A DNA stretch of 64,000 nucleotides from Youhaiella tibetensis. Lineage in GTDB: Bacteria; Pseudomonadota; Alphaproteobacteria; Rhizobiales; Devosiaceae. A model generated the notes under the pieces. The model had not been told where the DNA came from. It saw only the letters and a list, made by a program, of their open reading frames with translations, and made no database searches. Below, piece after piece: positions 1 to 8,754 of the stretch. The position numbers and the translations under genes were made by a program. The stretch spans positions 1,240,001 through 1,304,000 of the forward strand of contig NZ_CP041690.1 in assembly GCF_008000755.1 (NCBI RefSeq). The letters run 5' to 3'. Each line of letters begins with the position of its first letter. Within the stretch, counting starts at the first letter, position 1.

Positions 1-313
1 CGCCGAGGTCCGGCTGTACCGGCGCGCCGGTGAAGCTGGCGAGATCGGCGGCGAGTTCGGCGCGGATGGCTGCGGCCCCGCGATATTCCGTGTAGGCCTG
101 CCTGCCGCCGATCGCCACCGCCTCGGCGAACTCGTCGAAGGAGCCGGGGGTGGGCAGGAAGGCGTCGACATCGCCATGCGAAAAGTCGACGAGTGTCCCC
201 GTCATGACCGGACCACGCTGCAGGCGGGTGACATCGTCGGCGTTCTGGCGAACCTCCTGGCCGGGCGCGTTGTCGATACCCAGGGTCCGGAATTTGTCTT
301 CTATCGATGCCAT
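1..313 (-). CDS. PLP-dependent aminotransferase, N-terminal part (cut by left edge)
   Basis: Only the first 104 codons are in the window. The reading frame is open to the edge and contains the stretch YTEYRGAAAIRAELA followed by FTGAPV, which fits the N-terminal arm and first helix of class I/II fold-type-I aminotransferases; the PLP lysine would lie beyond the edge. The ATG at 313 is preceded by an AGGAA ribosome-binding site. It reads leftward, downstream of the LysR gene and behind one arm of the long inverted repeat (506-546), so it is probably a second target of that regulator. The substrate cannot be inferred. Confidence 0.65.
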   Translation of the reverse strand, partial: MASIEDKFRTLGIDNAPGQEVRQNADDVTRLQRGPVMTGTLVDFSHGDVDAFLPTPGSFDEFAEAVAIGGRQAYTEYRGAAAIRAELAADLASFTGAPVQPDLG

Positions 314-505
314 CGTGGTTCCTGCGTGTGCATGGTCAATGCGGATTGTCTGGGCGCTTCACTTGGAGCGGAGCCGCTTCCCGCGCTCCTCGCCGGTCGG
401 CCCGGCAGGAGGAGGACCACAATTCGCACTCATGGGTCCGAGGCAGGGAAGTCTTCCCGACCCCAGCCCGGTTTTTCGGAAAACTAACGACTCGTCCGCC
501 TCCGG

Positions 506-546
506 CAAGGCGCATAAAGATCGCCGTTCCATGAGATGAAAGAATG
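506..546. promoter_or_regulatory. Left arm of 41-bp inverted repeat, probable LysR binding site
   Basis: Bases 506-525 (CAAGGCGCATAAAGATCGCC) recur exactly as reverse complement at 1493-1512, and the match continues with 5 mismatches over the next 21 bases (36 of 41 identical). The arm lies in the 260-bp gap between the LysR gene and the aminotransferase start at 313. Relative to the leftward aminotransferase it has the same orientation as the right arm has to the rightward peptidase operon. Nothing else recognisable was seen in the gap 314-573. Confidence 0.6.
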
Positions 547-573
547 CACGAAGCCGGGCGTATGCGTTTCGCC

Positions 574-1464
574 CTACTGTAATTGCGAGATAAGCCACCG
601 GCGGAATGCCAGTACCCTGGGCAGTTGCGCCTTGGATGCCGGGGTGACGAGGTAGTAGGCGCCCGGCCCCGAAACGCGCTCGTGGATGGGGGCGACGAGG
701 CTCCCGTCGCGCAGTTCGTTCTCGATCAGGAAGGTCGGCAACAGCGCCACCCCGAGCCCGGCCTTGACCGCCTCGATGATCATGAAGAAGTGCTCGAGGC
801 TCGGTCCCCATTGTATGTCGCGGAGCGAATTCTCGGTCGTCTGGAACCAGTGGTCCCATGAATGCGGGCGCGTCGAGTGCCGGATCAGCCGGTGATGGCG
901 CAGCGATGAAGCGTCCACGATCGGGTGCGGTCCGGCCATGAGCTGGGGCGTGCACACGACCTGCACCTCCTCGCTCATCAACGGGTCGATCACGGCATCG
1001 GGCCATTGCCCGGGGCCGAACCGGATCGCCACGTCGATCCGCTCCTTGACGAAATCGAGCTCGCCGTCACTCGACACGATGTTGATGGCGATCTCCGGAT
1101 GCGCCTCCTGGAACGAGGGCAGGCGCGGGACCAGCCAGCGCGTGCCGAAAGTTGGCAGCATGCCGATCGAGAGCGTACCGCGCCCTTCCTGCGACGAGAT
1201 CAGCTCGACCGTCCCCGCCTCGATGAGGTCGAGCGACTTGCTCACCAGCCCGCTGTAATAGCGCCCCTGGTCGGTCAGCTCGATGCGCCGCGACCGTCGG
1301 GTGAACAGGGGCACCTGCAGGTATTCCTCCAGGCTGTGCACCAGGCGGCTGGCCGCGCTCTGCGTCACGTTGAGCTCTTCGGCGGCGCGGGTGAACGAGT
1401 TGTGGCGGGCCACCGCCTCGAAAGTCCGCAATGCGTTCAGGGAAGGGAGGAGGCGTCCACGCAC
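574..1464 (-). CDS. LysR-family transcriptional regulator, GcvA-like
   Basis: A 296-residue protein with an N-terminal winged helix-turn-helix (about residues 8-66; LNALRTFEAVARHNSFTRAAEELNVTQSAASRLV) and a LysR substrate-binding domain (about 92-290). The order and spacing resemble the GcvA/AmpR group. The start is a GTG at 1464 with GAAGGA upstream; that ribosome-binding region lies inside the right arm of the inverted repeat, which would permit autoregulation. The gene sits between two oppositely directed catabolic units and most likely controls both. The effector is unknown, but the neighbours suggest a peptide or amino acid derivative. Confidence 0.9.
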   Translation of the reverse strand: MRGRLLPSLNALRTFEAVARHNSFTRAAEELNVTQSAASRLVHSLEEYLQVPLFTRRSRRIELTDQGRYYSGLVSKSLDLIEAGTVELISSQEGRGTLSIGMLPTFGTRWLVPRLPSFQEAHPEIAINIVSSDGELDFVKERIDVAIRFGPGQWPDAVIDPLMSEEVQVVCTPQLMAGPHPIVDASSLRHHRLIRHSTRPHSWDHWFQTTENSLRDIQWGPSLEHFFMIIEAVKAGLGVALLPTFLIENELRDGSLVAPIHERVSGPGAYYLVTPASKAQLPRVLAFRRWLISQLQ

Positions 1465-1471
1465 GAGTTTT

Positions 1472-1512
1472 CATTCCTTCAGGTCATGCAAGGGCGATCT
1501 TTATGCGCCTTG
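1472..1512. promoter_or_regulatory. Right arm of 41-bp inverted repeat, probable LysR binding site
   Basis: The core 1493-1512 is the exact reverse complement of 506-525, and the weaker part 1472-1492 extends to within 7 bases of the LysR start codon. It lies between the LysR gene and the DUF885 operon starting at 1608. The repeat sits in the same orientation relative to each structural-gene unit it faces, as expected for an activator site. Confidence 0.6.
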
Positions 1513-1607
1513 TGGGGCCGCGCCAAGTGGGTAGCGTGACGATTGAAAAAAGTTGCCCCGGGCGCTGTGGCGATCCGGGCACGTCGATCAATCCGGGGGG
1601 AAACCTC

Positions 1608-2792
1608 ATGAATTCGCATGAAATCGGTCGGGAGCTGACCGCGATCACCATGGGCATGGATGCGTTCGAGCGCCGCCAGCCCGCCGACCGCAGCCTCATG
1701 GGTGGAGAGGGCCTAGTTCCCATCTACCTGGGGGATTCTTCCCTTGAGCAAAGGCACTACGACGACATCGAGACGGTCAAGGCCGACCTCGCCGCCCTGG
1801 GCGGGAAGATCGACGCGCTGCCCGAGGGGCCGCGCAAGGTCTTCCTCTCCGGCATGCTCAGGTCGCTGCGCGTCGCCGCCAAGATGCTCGCCGGAGCGAG
1901 CCCGTCCTTCGAGGAAAAAGTCATCGATCTGGTCGGCGCGCCCGCTGGCAGGGAAGACCCCGCGGTGATCGAGGATGCCCGCTCCAAGCTCGACGTGCTG
2001 CTCCGCCAGTCGGGCTTCGTCACCGGCACCCTGGGCGAGCGCGTCGCCGCCTGGGAGGAAGCCCGCGCCGTTCCCACCGAAAAGGTGGAGACCGTCTTCC
2101 GCGAACTGATGAGCGCCGCCAAGGCCAGGACCGACGCCATGATCTTCCCGACCGGGGATTACGACATGGTGCTCAACCCGGTCCGCGGCATGTTCTACAC
2201 GGCGCGCTGCTCGTTCAACGATGGCAAGATGGATCTCAACTTCGACCTGAGCTTCACCCGCGCCGCGCTCAAGCACCTGGTTTGCCACGAAGTGTTTCCT
2301 GGCCATTCCACCCAGCTGCTGTCGACCAAGGCCGCATTCGAATCGGGCGAGGCTCCGGCCGATGCCCTGCTCATCACCACCGACGCCATTACCGGCTGCG
2401 TGCAGGAAGGGATCGGCGACCAGGGCGTCCACCTCATCGATTTCGTTGAGGACGCGGACGACGAGATCCATATCGAGCTGCGCCGTGTCCGCAGCGCCGC
2501 CCAGACCAGCGCCGCCTGGATGCTGATGGTCGAAGGCGTCGGCCGCGAGGATGTCGCCAATTACCTGCGCAACACGGCAATGGGCCAGGAAGCCTGGGTT
2601 CAGGGGCGCCTGCGCATGGCGGCCCACCCCTTCCGCGGAGCCTTCATTTCCTCCTACTGGGCGGGCAACGAGGTGGTCCGCAAGGTGCGTGAACGCGTAA
2701 CCGAGGCAGAGCGTCCCGCCTTCATCAAGGCGCTCTACTCCTACGCGAACTCCCCCGAGAGCCTCTCGATGTTCCCGCAAGTCGCCAACTAA
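1608..2792 (+). CDS. DUF885-family metallopeptidase-like protein, short form
   Basis: A 394-residue protein with H227-E228-V-F-P-G-H233, the HExxPGH zinc motif of DUF885 proteins, followed by a downstream glutamate in QEGIGDQG (E267) that can act as third ligand. It has no signal peptide, so it should act in the cytoplasm. It is much shorter than the roughly 550-600 residues usual in this family and lacks much of the N-terminal helical part. The ATG at 1608 follows a GGGGGGA ribosome-binding site; the frame is open further upstream, but that part overlaps the LysR operator region. First gene of the operon behind the right operator arm. Confidence 0.75.
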   Translation: MNSHEIGRELTAITMGMDAFERRQPADRSLMGGEGLVPIYLGDSSLEQRHYDDIETVKADLAALGGKIDALPEGPRKVFLSGMLRSLRVAAKMLAGASPSFEEKVIDLVGAPAGREDPAVIEDARSKLDVLLRQSGFVTGTLGERVAAWEEARAVPTEKVETVFRELMSAAKARTDAMIFPTGDYDMVLNPVRGMFYTARCSFNDGKMDLNFDLSFTRAALKHLVCHEVFPGHSTQLLSTKAAFESGEAPADALLITTDAITGCVQEGIGDQGVHLIDFVEDADDEIHIELRRVRSAAQTSAAWMLMVEGVGREDVANYLRNTAMGQEAWVQGRLRMAAHPFRGAFISSYWAGNEVVRKVRERVTEAERPAFIKALYSYANSPESLSMFPQVAN

Positions 2793-2813
2793 CCGGAAGG
2801 TCAGGGCCCACCC

Positions 2814-3896
2814 ATGAAATTCACCATTATCGGTGCCGGCGCCATCGGCGGTCTTGCCGGCGCCTACATGACCAAGGCCGGCCACGATGTGCTCCTGGTC
2901 GATCGCTGGAAAGAACATGTCGATGCCCTCAACGAAAAGGGCATGACCATAGACGGCGTTCGGGGCGACCTGAACGTCAAGGTCAAGGCGGCCACGCCCG
3001 ACCAATTGTCGGGCGATCTCGGCGTCGTCCTCATCGCCACCAAGTCCCAGCACACCCTCGAAGCCCTCAAGCAGATCGTGCCGCTGCTCACGCCGCAAAG
3101 CGCGGTCGTCTCCTACCAGAACGGCTTCAACGAGCCCGACATGATCGCGCTGCTCGACGAGCACGGCCTTCCGGGCAAGGACATCATCATCGGCTCGATC
3201 CCCAATTACGGCGGCGCGCTGGTGGACCCGGGCTATATCGAATTCGTTCACGAGGGCCCGATCCAGCTCGGCGAAATGAGCGGCGAGATGACCCCGCGCC
3301 TCAAGGAAATCGGCGACGCGCTCTCGGCGCTCACCGAGGTTCAATATTCGGATCGCATCTGGGGCCAGATCTGGGCCAAGGAAGTCTATTCGGCGCAAGT
3401 GGTGTTCTCGGCCCTCGCCGACGCCAAGATCCGCGATACGCTCGGCGTGGAGCGCTACGCCCGCCTCGCCGGCGCCATCGTCAAGGAAGCGCTCGAGATC
3501 GCCGACGCCAACAACATCGACATCCAGGCTTTCGATTTCTTCGATCCCGCCAATTACCGCGTGAAGACCGCCGAGGACACCAAGAAGCTCCTCGCCAATA
3601 TCGACCACGCCATCTGGCTCCTCAAGAAGGACCAGGACAACAAGCCGACCCACAACTTCAAGAAAAAGGGCTCGGGCATCTGGTGGGACATCGTCTATCG
3701 CAAGCGCCCCTCCGAGACCCGCGCCTTTGCCGGCAAGCTCATCGAGTTCGGCAAGAAGGCCGGCGCCGATACCCGTCTCAACGAGAAGATGGTCGGCATG
3801 ATCTACGAGATCGAGGACGGCAAGCGCGAACTCGGCTTCCATAATTATGATGAACTCGAAGCCTATGCGGCGGAGATCGGAAAGACCCTGCCATGA
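2814..3896 (+). CDS. Ketopantoate reductase (ApbA/PanE) family dehydrogenase
   Basis: A 360-residue protein. The N-terminus IIGAGAIGGLAGAYM is the Rossmann dinucleotide motif of the ApbA/PanE family, followed by LIATKSQHT, where the family keeps its VK/TK loop. The C-terminal helical domain has WAKEVYSAQVVFSAL, placing a lysine where the catalytic lysine of ketopantoate reductases lies. It is longer than PanE (about 300 residues) and embedded in a peptide-catabolic operon, so it probably reduces or oxidises a different 2-oxo or hydroxy acid. Its stop overlaps the next gene in ATGA. Confidence 0.8.
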   Translation: MKFTIIGAGAIGGLAGAYMTKAGHDVLLVDRWKEHVDALNEKGMTIDGVRGDLNVKVKAATPDQLSGDLGVVLIATKSQHTLEALKQIVPLLTPQSAVVSYQNGFNEPDMIALLDEHGLPGKDIIIGSIPNYGGALVDPGYIEFVHEGPIQLGEMSGEMTPRLKEIGDALSALTEVQYSDRIWGQIWAKEVYSAQVVFSALADAKIRDTLGVERYARLAGAIVKEALEIADANNIDIQAFDFFDPANYRVKTAEDTKKLLANIDHAIWLLKKDQDNKPTHNFKKKGSGIWWDIVYRKRPSETRAFAGKLIEFGKKAGADTRLNEKMVGMIYEIEDGKRELGFHNYDELEAYAAEIGKTLP

Positions 3897-5020
3897 GCGC
3901 TTCAACCACCAGCAAACTCGGCGTCGGACTTATCGGCGCACACACCTGGGCCGACAAGGCGCATCTCCCCGGCTACAAGGCGCATGAGCGCGTCGACCTG
4001 ATCGCCGTCTGCGACCTGGATGCCGACCGCGCCAGGGCCATGGGCGAAAAGTATGGAGCAAGGAAGGTCTTCACCGACCCCGAGAAACTCATCGCCGATC
4101 CCGACGTGCAGATGGTGGACGTCTGCACCCCGACCCACACCCACCTGCCGCTGAGCCTGGCCGCCATTGCGGCCGGCAAGCACGTGCTCTCGGAAAAGCC
4201 GCTGCACACGGAAGCGGCGCCGGCTTTCGACGCAGCCGCCAGGGCCGACGCCAAGGGCGTCCGTACCAAGCTCGGCTTCACCTTCCGCTATTCGCCGGCC
4301 ATCCGGCAGATCAAGAAGTGGATCGATGACGGCACGCTCGGCGAAATCTTTCACATCCACGGCTTCGAGCAGAATTCGCAATGGCTCGATCCGCAGGAGC
4401 CGCTGCGCCAGATCACCCCGGGCGTCGACCGCAACTCCCTGATTCCGGCCTCGATCGTCGGCTACGGCTCGCACCTCATCGATCTGATGCGCTGGCTGGG
4501 CGGCGAGTTCGGCTCGGTCGCCTCGACCATGAAGAACTTCATTCCCGAGCGCATCGTGCGCGGTGAAGTCGGTCTTCAGAAGATCAAGGTCGAGGACGGC
4601 GCGGTGGCGCTGGTCGAATATGCCAGCGGCGCGCAGGGCCTGCTGCAGACCTCCTACGTCGCCGTCGGCAATTATCCGGGCGTCGAGATCCGCGTCTATG
4701 GCTCGAAGGGCGCCGCCGTCGCCCGCCTGATCTCGGAATTCGGCACCGCCGAAACCCTCAAGATCGCCAAGGCCGAAGCCGTCGAGTTCATCCCCTATGA
4801 CGTCGGCGCCGAAGCGCTGCCGCCCGGCACCACGCTCAATACGCCCTGGCCCGAACTCTATTATCGCAATCTCGTCCGCCATTTCGTCGATGAGATCCTC
4901 GAGGACCGCCCGCAGGAATGCACGTTCTTCGATGGCGCCAAGAGCCAGGAAATCGTCGACGCGATCATAAAGGCGCATTTCGAGCGCCGTTGGGTCGATC
5001 TGCCGGGCGTTGGCGCATGA
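3893..5020 (+). CDS. Gfo/Idh/MocA-family oxidoreductase
   Basis: A 375-residue NAD(P)-dependent oxidoreductase. The N-terminal Rossmann domain (residues 9-130) carries VDVCTPTHTH and the EKPLHTEAAPAF motif whose lysine is catalytic in the family; the C-terminal alpha/beta domain follows. The start overlaps the upstream stop (ATGA) and its own stop overlaps the next start (ATGA), so the genes are translationally coupled. Family members usually act on sugars or cyclitols; a role in a peptide-importer operon is unusual and the substrate is unknown. Confidence 0.85.
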   Translation: MSASTTSKLGVGLIGAHTWADKAHLPGYKAHERVDLIAVCDLDADRARAMGEKYGARKVFTDPEKLIADPDVQMVDVCTPTHTHLPLSLAAIAAGKHVLSEKPLHTEAAPAFDAAARADAKGVRTKLGFTFRYSPAIRQIKKWIDDGTLGEIFHIHGFEQNSQWLDPQEPLRQITPGVDRNSLIPASIVGYGSHLIDLMRWLGGEFGSVASTMKNFIPERIVRGEVGLQKIKVEDGAVALVEYASGAQGLLQTSYVAVGNYPGVEIRVYGSKGAAVARLISEFGTAETLKIAKAEAVEFIPYDVGAEALPPGTTLNTPWPELYYRNLVRHFVDEILEDRPQECTFFDGAKSQEIVDAIIKAHFERRWVDLPGVGA

Positions 5021-6636
5021 GCGGCTACGATCCGGCCCTGGTAGACGACTTCCTGGAGCACCATTGGCGCTATCGGCCCGTGGATGCGACCTTCATGGGC
5101 AATCGCGACCATGACCATCGCCTGCCTCCGGTCGGCCCTGGCGTGCTGGCGGAGGAGCTGGACGGCAACCGGGTGCTCCACGCCCGCATTGCCGCGACGC
5201 CTGAACCGCCCGCTCTCGGCGATCGGCTCGACCGCCGCATGATGCTGGCCGAACTCGAGGTGCAGGCGGCCGCGATCGCGGCACGCCCGCGACTGGCCAA
5301 TCCGGCTTGGCTCTCGGGCGAGGCTGCGTTTTCGATAATTTCGCTGCTCCTTCCCCAGACCGCTCCGGTCCGGCACGACGCGCTGCGCGCCCGTCTTTCC
5401 GCAATTCCGGCATTCCTGGCCGACGGCGCTGCGGCCCTGGCCGGCACACCGACCCCCGCCGGCTGGATGCGGCGCGCCCGCCGCGAAGCCCAGGCCATGG
5501 CGGTATTCCTGCGCGAGGACATCGCGCTGCACGACGAATATACGCCCGACTGGGACAATGCCCGAAGCGGCGCCGCTGCCGCTTTCGAGCGCTTTGCCGC
5601 AGCCATCGAGGGCCTTCCCGACGCTGATCCGGCCTGTGGCGAAGAGTATCTGGCGCTGATCATGAAGCGCCAGCACGGCCTCGCGCTTTCTCCCACGGAG
5701 GCGGTGGAGCAGGCACGGTCGGCGTTCGACCGCATGGGCGAGGAGCTCGTCGCGATGGCGAGCGCCATCGACGGGAACCGCTCCTGGCAGGACATCGTCG
5801 CCGGTCTCGGCAAGATCGGTCCGCGGACCGTCGAGGAGGCCTTCGCCTCCTATCGCGCCATCGACATGGAAGCCCGCGCCGCCGCACCGGGCCTGGTGAC
5901 GCCGGCGGTGGAGTACGGGCTCGACTATCGCTGGATGAGCCCTTGTTTCCGCCGGATCAGCCAGTCGCTCTATTTCCTCTTCTACCGTTCCCCGCCGGGC
6001 CTCGATGCCGGGCAGGGGAGCGTCTACTGGGTCACACCGCCGGGCGACGACGAAGCCGCATTCCTTGCCGCCAACAATACGGCGACGGTAAAGACCATCC
6101 ACTCCGTCCATCATGGCGGCGTGGGGCATCACACCCAGAACGCGCGGGCCCGCGTCGCGCACTCGCGGCTGGCGCGGATCGCCGGCACCGATTGTGCCCT
6201 GGGCCTCGCCTTCCTCGGGGCCGGCACCCTCATCGAAGGCTGGGCCTGCTACGTGGAGGACCTCCTCATGGAAGCCCCGGGCTTCTATTCGCCCGAGGAG
6301 GAAATCCTGCTCAAGCAATATGAGCGGCGCAACGCGGCGAGCGTTCTGGTCGACATCAACCTCCATCTGGGGCGCTGGACGCAGGAACAGGCGGCAGCCT
6401 TCTATCGCGACGAAGCCGGCTTTGCGCCCTCGCGCGTCGAGGGGGAGGTCGTGCGCAATTCCATGATGCCCGGATCGCGCCTGATGTATTGGCTGGGCGT
6501 GGAAGGCATCAAGGCGCTGCGCGGCCGCTGGAAGTCCGACACGCAATCTTTCCACGACGCGCTCCTCAGCTACGGCCACGTGCCGCTGGCATGGATCGCC
6601 GAGGAAATGGACCGGGCAGGGCAACTCAACCCATGA
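5017..6636 (+). CDS. DUF885-family protein, full-length form with altered zinc motif
   Basis: A 539-residue DUF885 protein of normal family length. The position of the HExxPGHH motif reads H365-H366-G-G-V-G-H371-H372, so the motif glutamate is replaced by histidine, while the later EGWA motif (E407) is kept. This could mean changed metal chemistry or loss of peptidase activity. The ATG at 5017 overlaps the Gfo/Idh stop; the end overlaps the ATPase gene by ATGA. It is the second DUF885 gene of the operon, clearly divergent from the first, so the two may act together or on successive cleavage products. Confidence 0.8.
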   Translation: MSGYDPALVDDFLEHHWRYRPVDATFMGNRDHDHRLPPVGPGVLAEELDGNRVLHARIAATPEPPALGDRLDRRMMLAELEVQAAAIAARPRLANPAWLSGEAAFSIISLLLPQTAPVRHDALRARLSAIPAFLADGAAALAGTPTPAGWMRRARREAQAMAVFLREDIALHDEYTPDWDNARSGAAAAFERFAAAIEGLPDADPACGEEYLALIMKRQHGLALSPTEAVEQARSAFDRMGEELVAMASAIDGNRSWQDIVAGLGKIGPRTVEEAFASYRAIDMEARAAAPGLVTPAVEYGLDYRWMSPCFRRISQSLYFLFYRSPPGLDAGQGSVYWVTPPGDDEAAFLAANNTATVKTIHSVHHGGVGHHTQNARARVAHSRLARIAGTDCALGLAFLGAGTLIEGWACYVEDLLMEAPGFYSPEEEILLKQYERRNAASVLVDINLHLGRWTQEQAAAFYRDEAGFAPSRVEGEVVRNSMMPGSRLMYWLGVEGIKALRGRWKSDTQSFHDALLSYGHVPLAWIAEEMDRAGQLNP

Positions 6637-7658
6637 TCGAGCAAAGCACGGCACCGCTGCTGGACATCAAGGGGCTCGTCACCGAGTTCCGCACGGAGAC
6701 TGGCCTGGTCCGCGCCGTCAAGGGCGTCGACCTTGCCATCGGGCAGGGCGAGACCGTGGCCCTGGTGGGCGAGAGCGGCTCTGGCAAGTCCGTGACCAGC
6801 CTTTCGGTAATGCGCCTCATCCCCAAGGGCGTCGGGGCGATAACCGGCGGGCAGATCCTCTTCCGTGACCGCAGCGGCGCGATCATCGATCTCGCTGCGC
6901 AGTCCGAGGACGCCATGCGCGCCATTCGCGGCAACCAGATCTCGATGATCTTCCAGGAGCCGATGACCTCGCTCAATCCGACCCAGAAGGTCGGCGCGCA
7001 GATCGCCGAGGCGGCTCGCCTGCACCAGGGCCTCACGCGGGCCCAGGCAAAGGCGCGCGCCATCGAGATGCTGGCCCTCGTGGAAATCCCCGAGCCGGCC
7101 CGTCGCGCCGAGGTCTATCCGCACCAGATGTCCGGCGGCATGCGCCAGCGGGTCATGATCGCCATGGCGCTAGCCTGCAATCCGGCGCTGCTCATTGCCG
7201 ACGAGCCCACCACCGCGCTCGACGTGACTGTGCAGCTGCAGATTCTCGAGCTCATGCGCCGCCTGCAGCGCGAACTGGGCATGGGCATCCTTTTCATCAC
7301 CCACAACCTGGGCGTCGTGGCCGAGATCGCCGACAGGGTCGCGGTGATGTATGGGGGCCGCATCGTCGAGACGGCTCCGGTCAACCAGCTCTTCGCGGCA
7401 CCCCGGCACCCCTATACCCGTGGCCTGCTGGAAAGCCTGCCGACCGCCGATCATGCAGCCCGCGCCCGCGGCGAGACGCCTCGGCTCAAGGCAATTCCGG
7501 GCAGCGTCGTCGACCCGCGCAACCCGCCGGCCGGCTGCGATTTCAACCCGCGTTGCGCGCTGGCCGTCGCCAATTGCCGGGCCGAGGTGCCTCCCCTCTT
7601 CGAGGTGGGCCCAGGTCACCAATCCCGCTGCTTCCAATGGAGCGAACTGAATGGTTGA
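6633..7658 (+). CDS. Dpp/Opp-type ABC transporter ATPase (DppD-like)
   Basis: A 341-residue ATPase with Walker A GESGSGKS (residues 46-53), signature SGGMRQR, Walker [13 protein letters not shown] and the C-terminal oligopeptide-transporter extension containing spaced cysteines (GCDFNPRC...C). That extension marks the DppD/OppD type rather than sugar importers. The ATG overlaps the upstream stop. It pairs with the DppF-like ATPase that follows and the permeases at 11422 and 12368. Confidence 0.9.
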   Translation: MIEQSTAPLLDIKGLVTEFRTETGLVRAVKGVDLAIGQGETVALVGESGSGKSVTSLSVMRLIPKGVGAITGGQILFRDRSGAIIDLAAQSEDAMRAIRGNQISMIFQEPMTSLNPTQKVGAQIAEAARLHQGLTRAQAKARAIEMLALVEIPEPARRAEVYPHQMSGGMRQRVMIAMALACNPALLIADEPTTALDVTVQLQILELMRRLQRELGMGILFITHNLGVVAEIADRVAVMYGGRIVETAPVNQLFAAPRHPYTRGLLESLPTADHAARARGETPRLKAIPGSVVDPRNPPAGCDFNPRCALAVANCRAEVPPLFEVGPGHQSRCFQWSELNG

Positions 7659-8649
7659 GCCGCTTCTGGTCGTGAACGACCTAAAAGTTCACTTTCCGCT
7701 GGGCAAGACGCTTTTCAACCGCGGTGTCGACGTCAAGGCCGTCGATGGCGTGTCGTTTACCGTCGGGCGGGGCGAGGTCGTTGGCCTCGTCGGGGAATCG
7801 GGGTCGGGCAAGACCACGCTGGGCCGTTCCGTTCTGCGGCTGATCGAGCCGACCGCCGGCACCGTCGCCATGGACGGTCGCGACATCACCGGTCTCCCGC
7901 CGCGCGAGATGAAGGCCCTGCGCTCGCGCATGCAGATCATTTTCCAGGATCCCTATGCCAGCCTCAATCCGAGGATGAGCGTCGGCCAGATCATCGGCGA
8001 GGCCCTCATGCTCCACGGCATCGGCACCCGCCAGGATCGCGGCGCGCGGGTGGCTGCCCTTCTCGAGCAGGTCGGCCTGCCCGCGCAGGCGGCGTCGCGT
8101 TTCCCGCATGAGTTTTCCGGCGGGCAACGCCAGCGCATCGGCATCGCCCGCGCCCTTGCCGTCAGCCCCGACTTCATAGTTGCGGACGAGCCGGTTTCGG
8201 CGCTCGACGTCTCCATCCAGGCCCAGATCATCAATCTCCTGCAGGACCTGCGCCGGCAGCTTGGATTGTCGCTGCTCTTCATCGGCCACGATCTGTCGGT
8301 GATCGAGTTCCTGTGTGACCGCGTCATCGTGCTCTACCTCGGCAAGATCATGGAGGTCGCCACCGCCGCCGACCTCTATGCATCGCCCCGGCACCCCTAT
8401 ACGCGCGCGCTTCTCGATGCCGCCCCGGTGCCCGATCCGACCGTCAGGCGCGAGCGCATCACGCTCAAGGGCGACCTGCCCAGCCCGATCTCCCCGCCCA
8501 GCGGTTGCGTGTTCCGCACACGCTGCCCCTTCGCCATCCCGGCCTGTGCCGAGGTCGTGCCGCCGCTCGAGGGCGTTGGCGACCAGCACCAGGTCGCCTG
8601 CATCCGCGCCAACGAGCTCGACCTGAGCCCGGCGCGCGGAGCCGCATGA
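7651..8649 (+). CDS. Dpp/Opp-type ABC transporter ATPase (DppF-like)
   Basis: A 332-residue ATPase with Walker A GESGSGKT, signature SGGQRQR, Walker B FIVADEPVSALD and the C-terminal GCVFRTRCPFAIPAC cysteine motif typical of DppF/OppF. It overlaps the DppD-like gene by 8 bases. The two ATPases would form a heterodimer energising the importer encoded further down the operon. Confidence 0.9.
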   Translation: MVEPLLVVNDLKVHFPLGKTLFNRGVDVKAVDGVSFTVGRGEVVGLVGESGSGKTTLGRSVLRLIEPTAGTVAMDGRDITGLPPREMKALRSRMQIIFQDPYASLNPRMSVGQIIGEALMLHGIGTRQDRGARVAALLEQVGLPAQAASRFPHEFSGGQRQRIGIARALAVSPDFIVADEPVSALDVSIQAQIINLLQDLRRQLGLSLLFIGHDLSVIEFLCDRVIVLYLGKIMEVATAADLYASPRHPYTRALLDAAPVPDPTVRRERITLKGDLPSPISPPSGCVFRTRCPFAIPACAEVVPPLEGVGDQHQVACIRANELDLSPARGAA

Positions 8650-8674
8650 CCCCCATGTCATCCATGCGCCCCGG

Positions 8675-8700
8675 TTTCCATGAGTTGCGATGCATGGAAA
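8675..8700. promoter_or_regulatory. Perfect 8-bp inverted repeat in the 105-bp intra-operon gap
   Basis: TTTCCATG (8675-8682) and CATGGAAA (8693-8700) form an exact dyad with a 10-base spacer. It lies between the second ATPase gene and the 2-hydroxyacid dehydrogenase gene, the only sizeable gap in the first half of the operon. It may be an operator for an internal promoter or an mRNA hairpin; no terminator-like T run follows. Confidence 0.35.
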
Positions 8701-8754
8701 ACGAAGATTTTCGGGCGTTGCATGATCCGATCCGACCCATTCATCCTGATAGCC

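Noticed and set aside
1713-3905. A 730-codon leftward open frame
   Set aside because: It is fully antisense to the DUF885 and ketopantoate-reductase-like genes, has a low-complexity composition typical of antisense frames in high-GC DNA and shows no domain.
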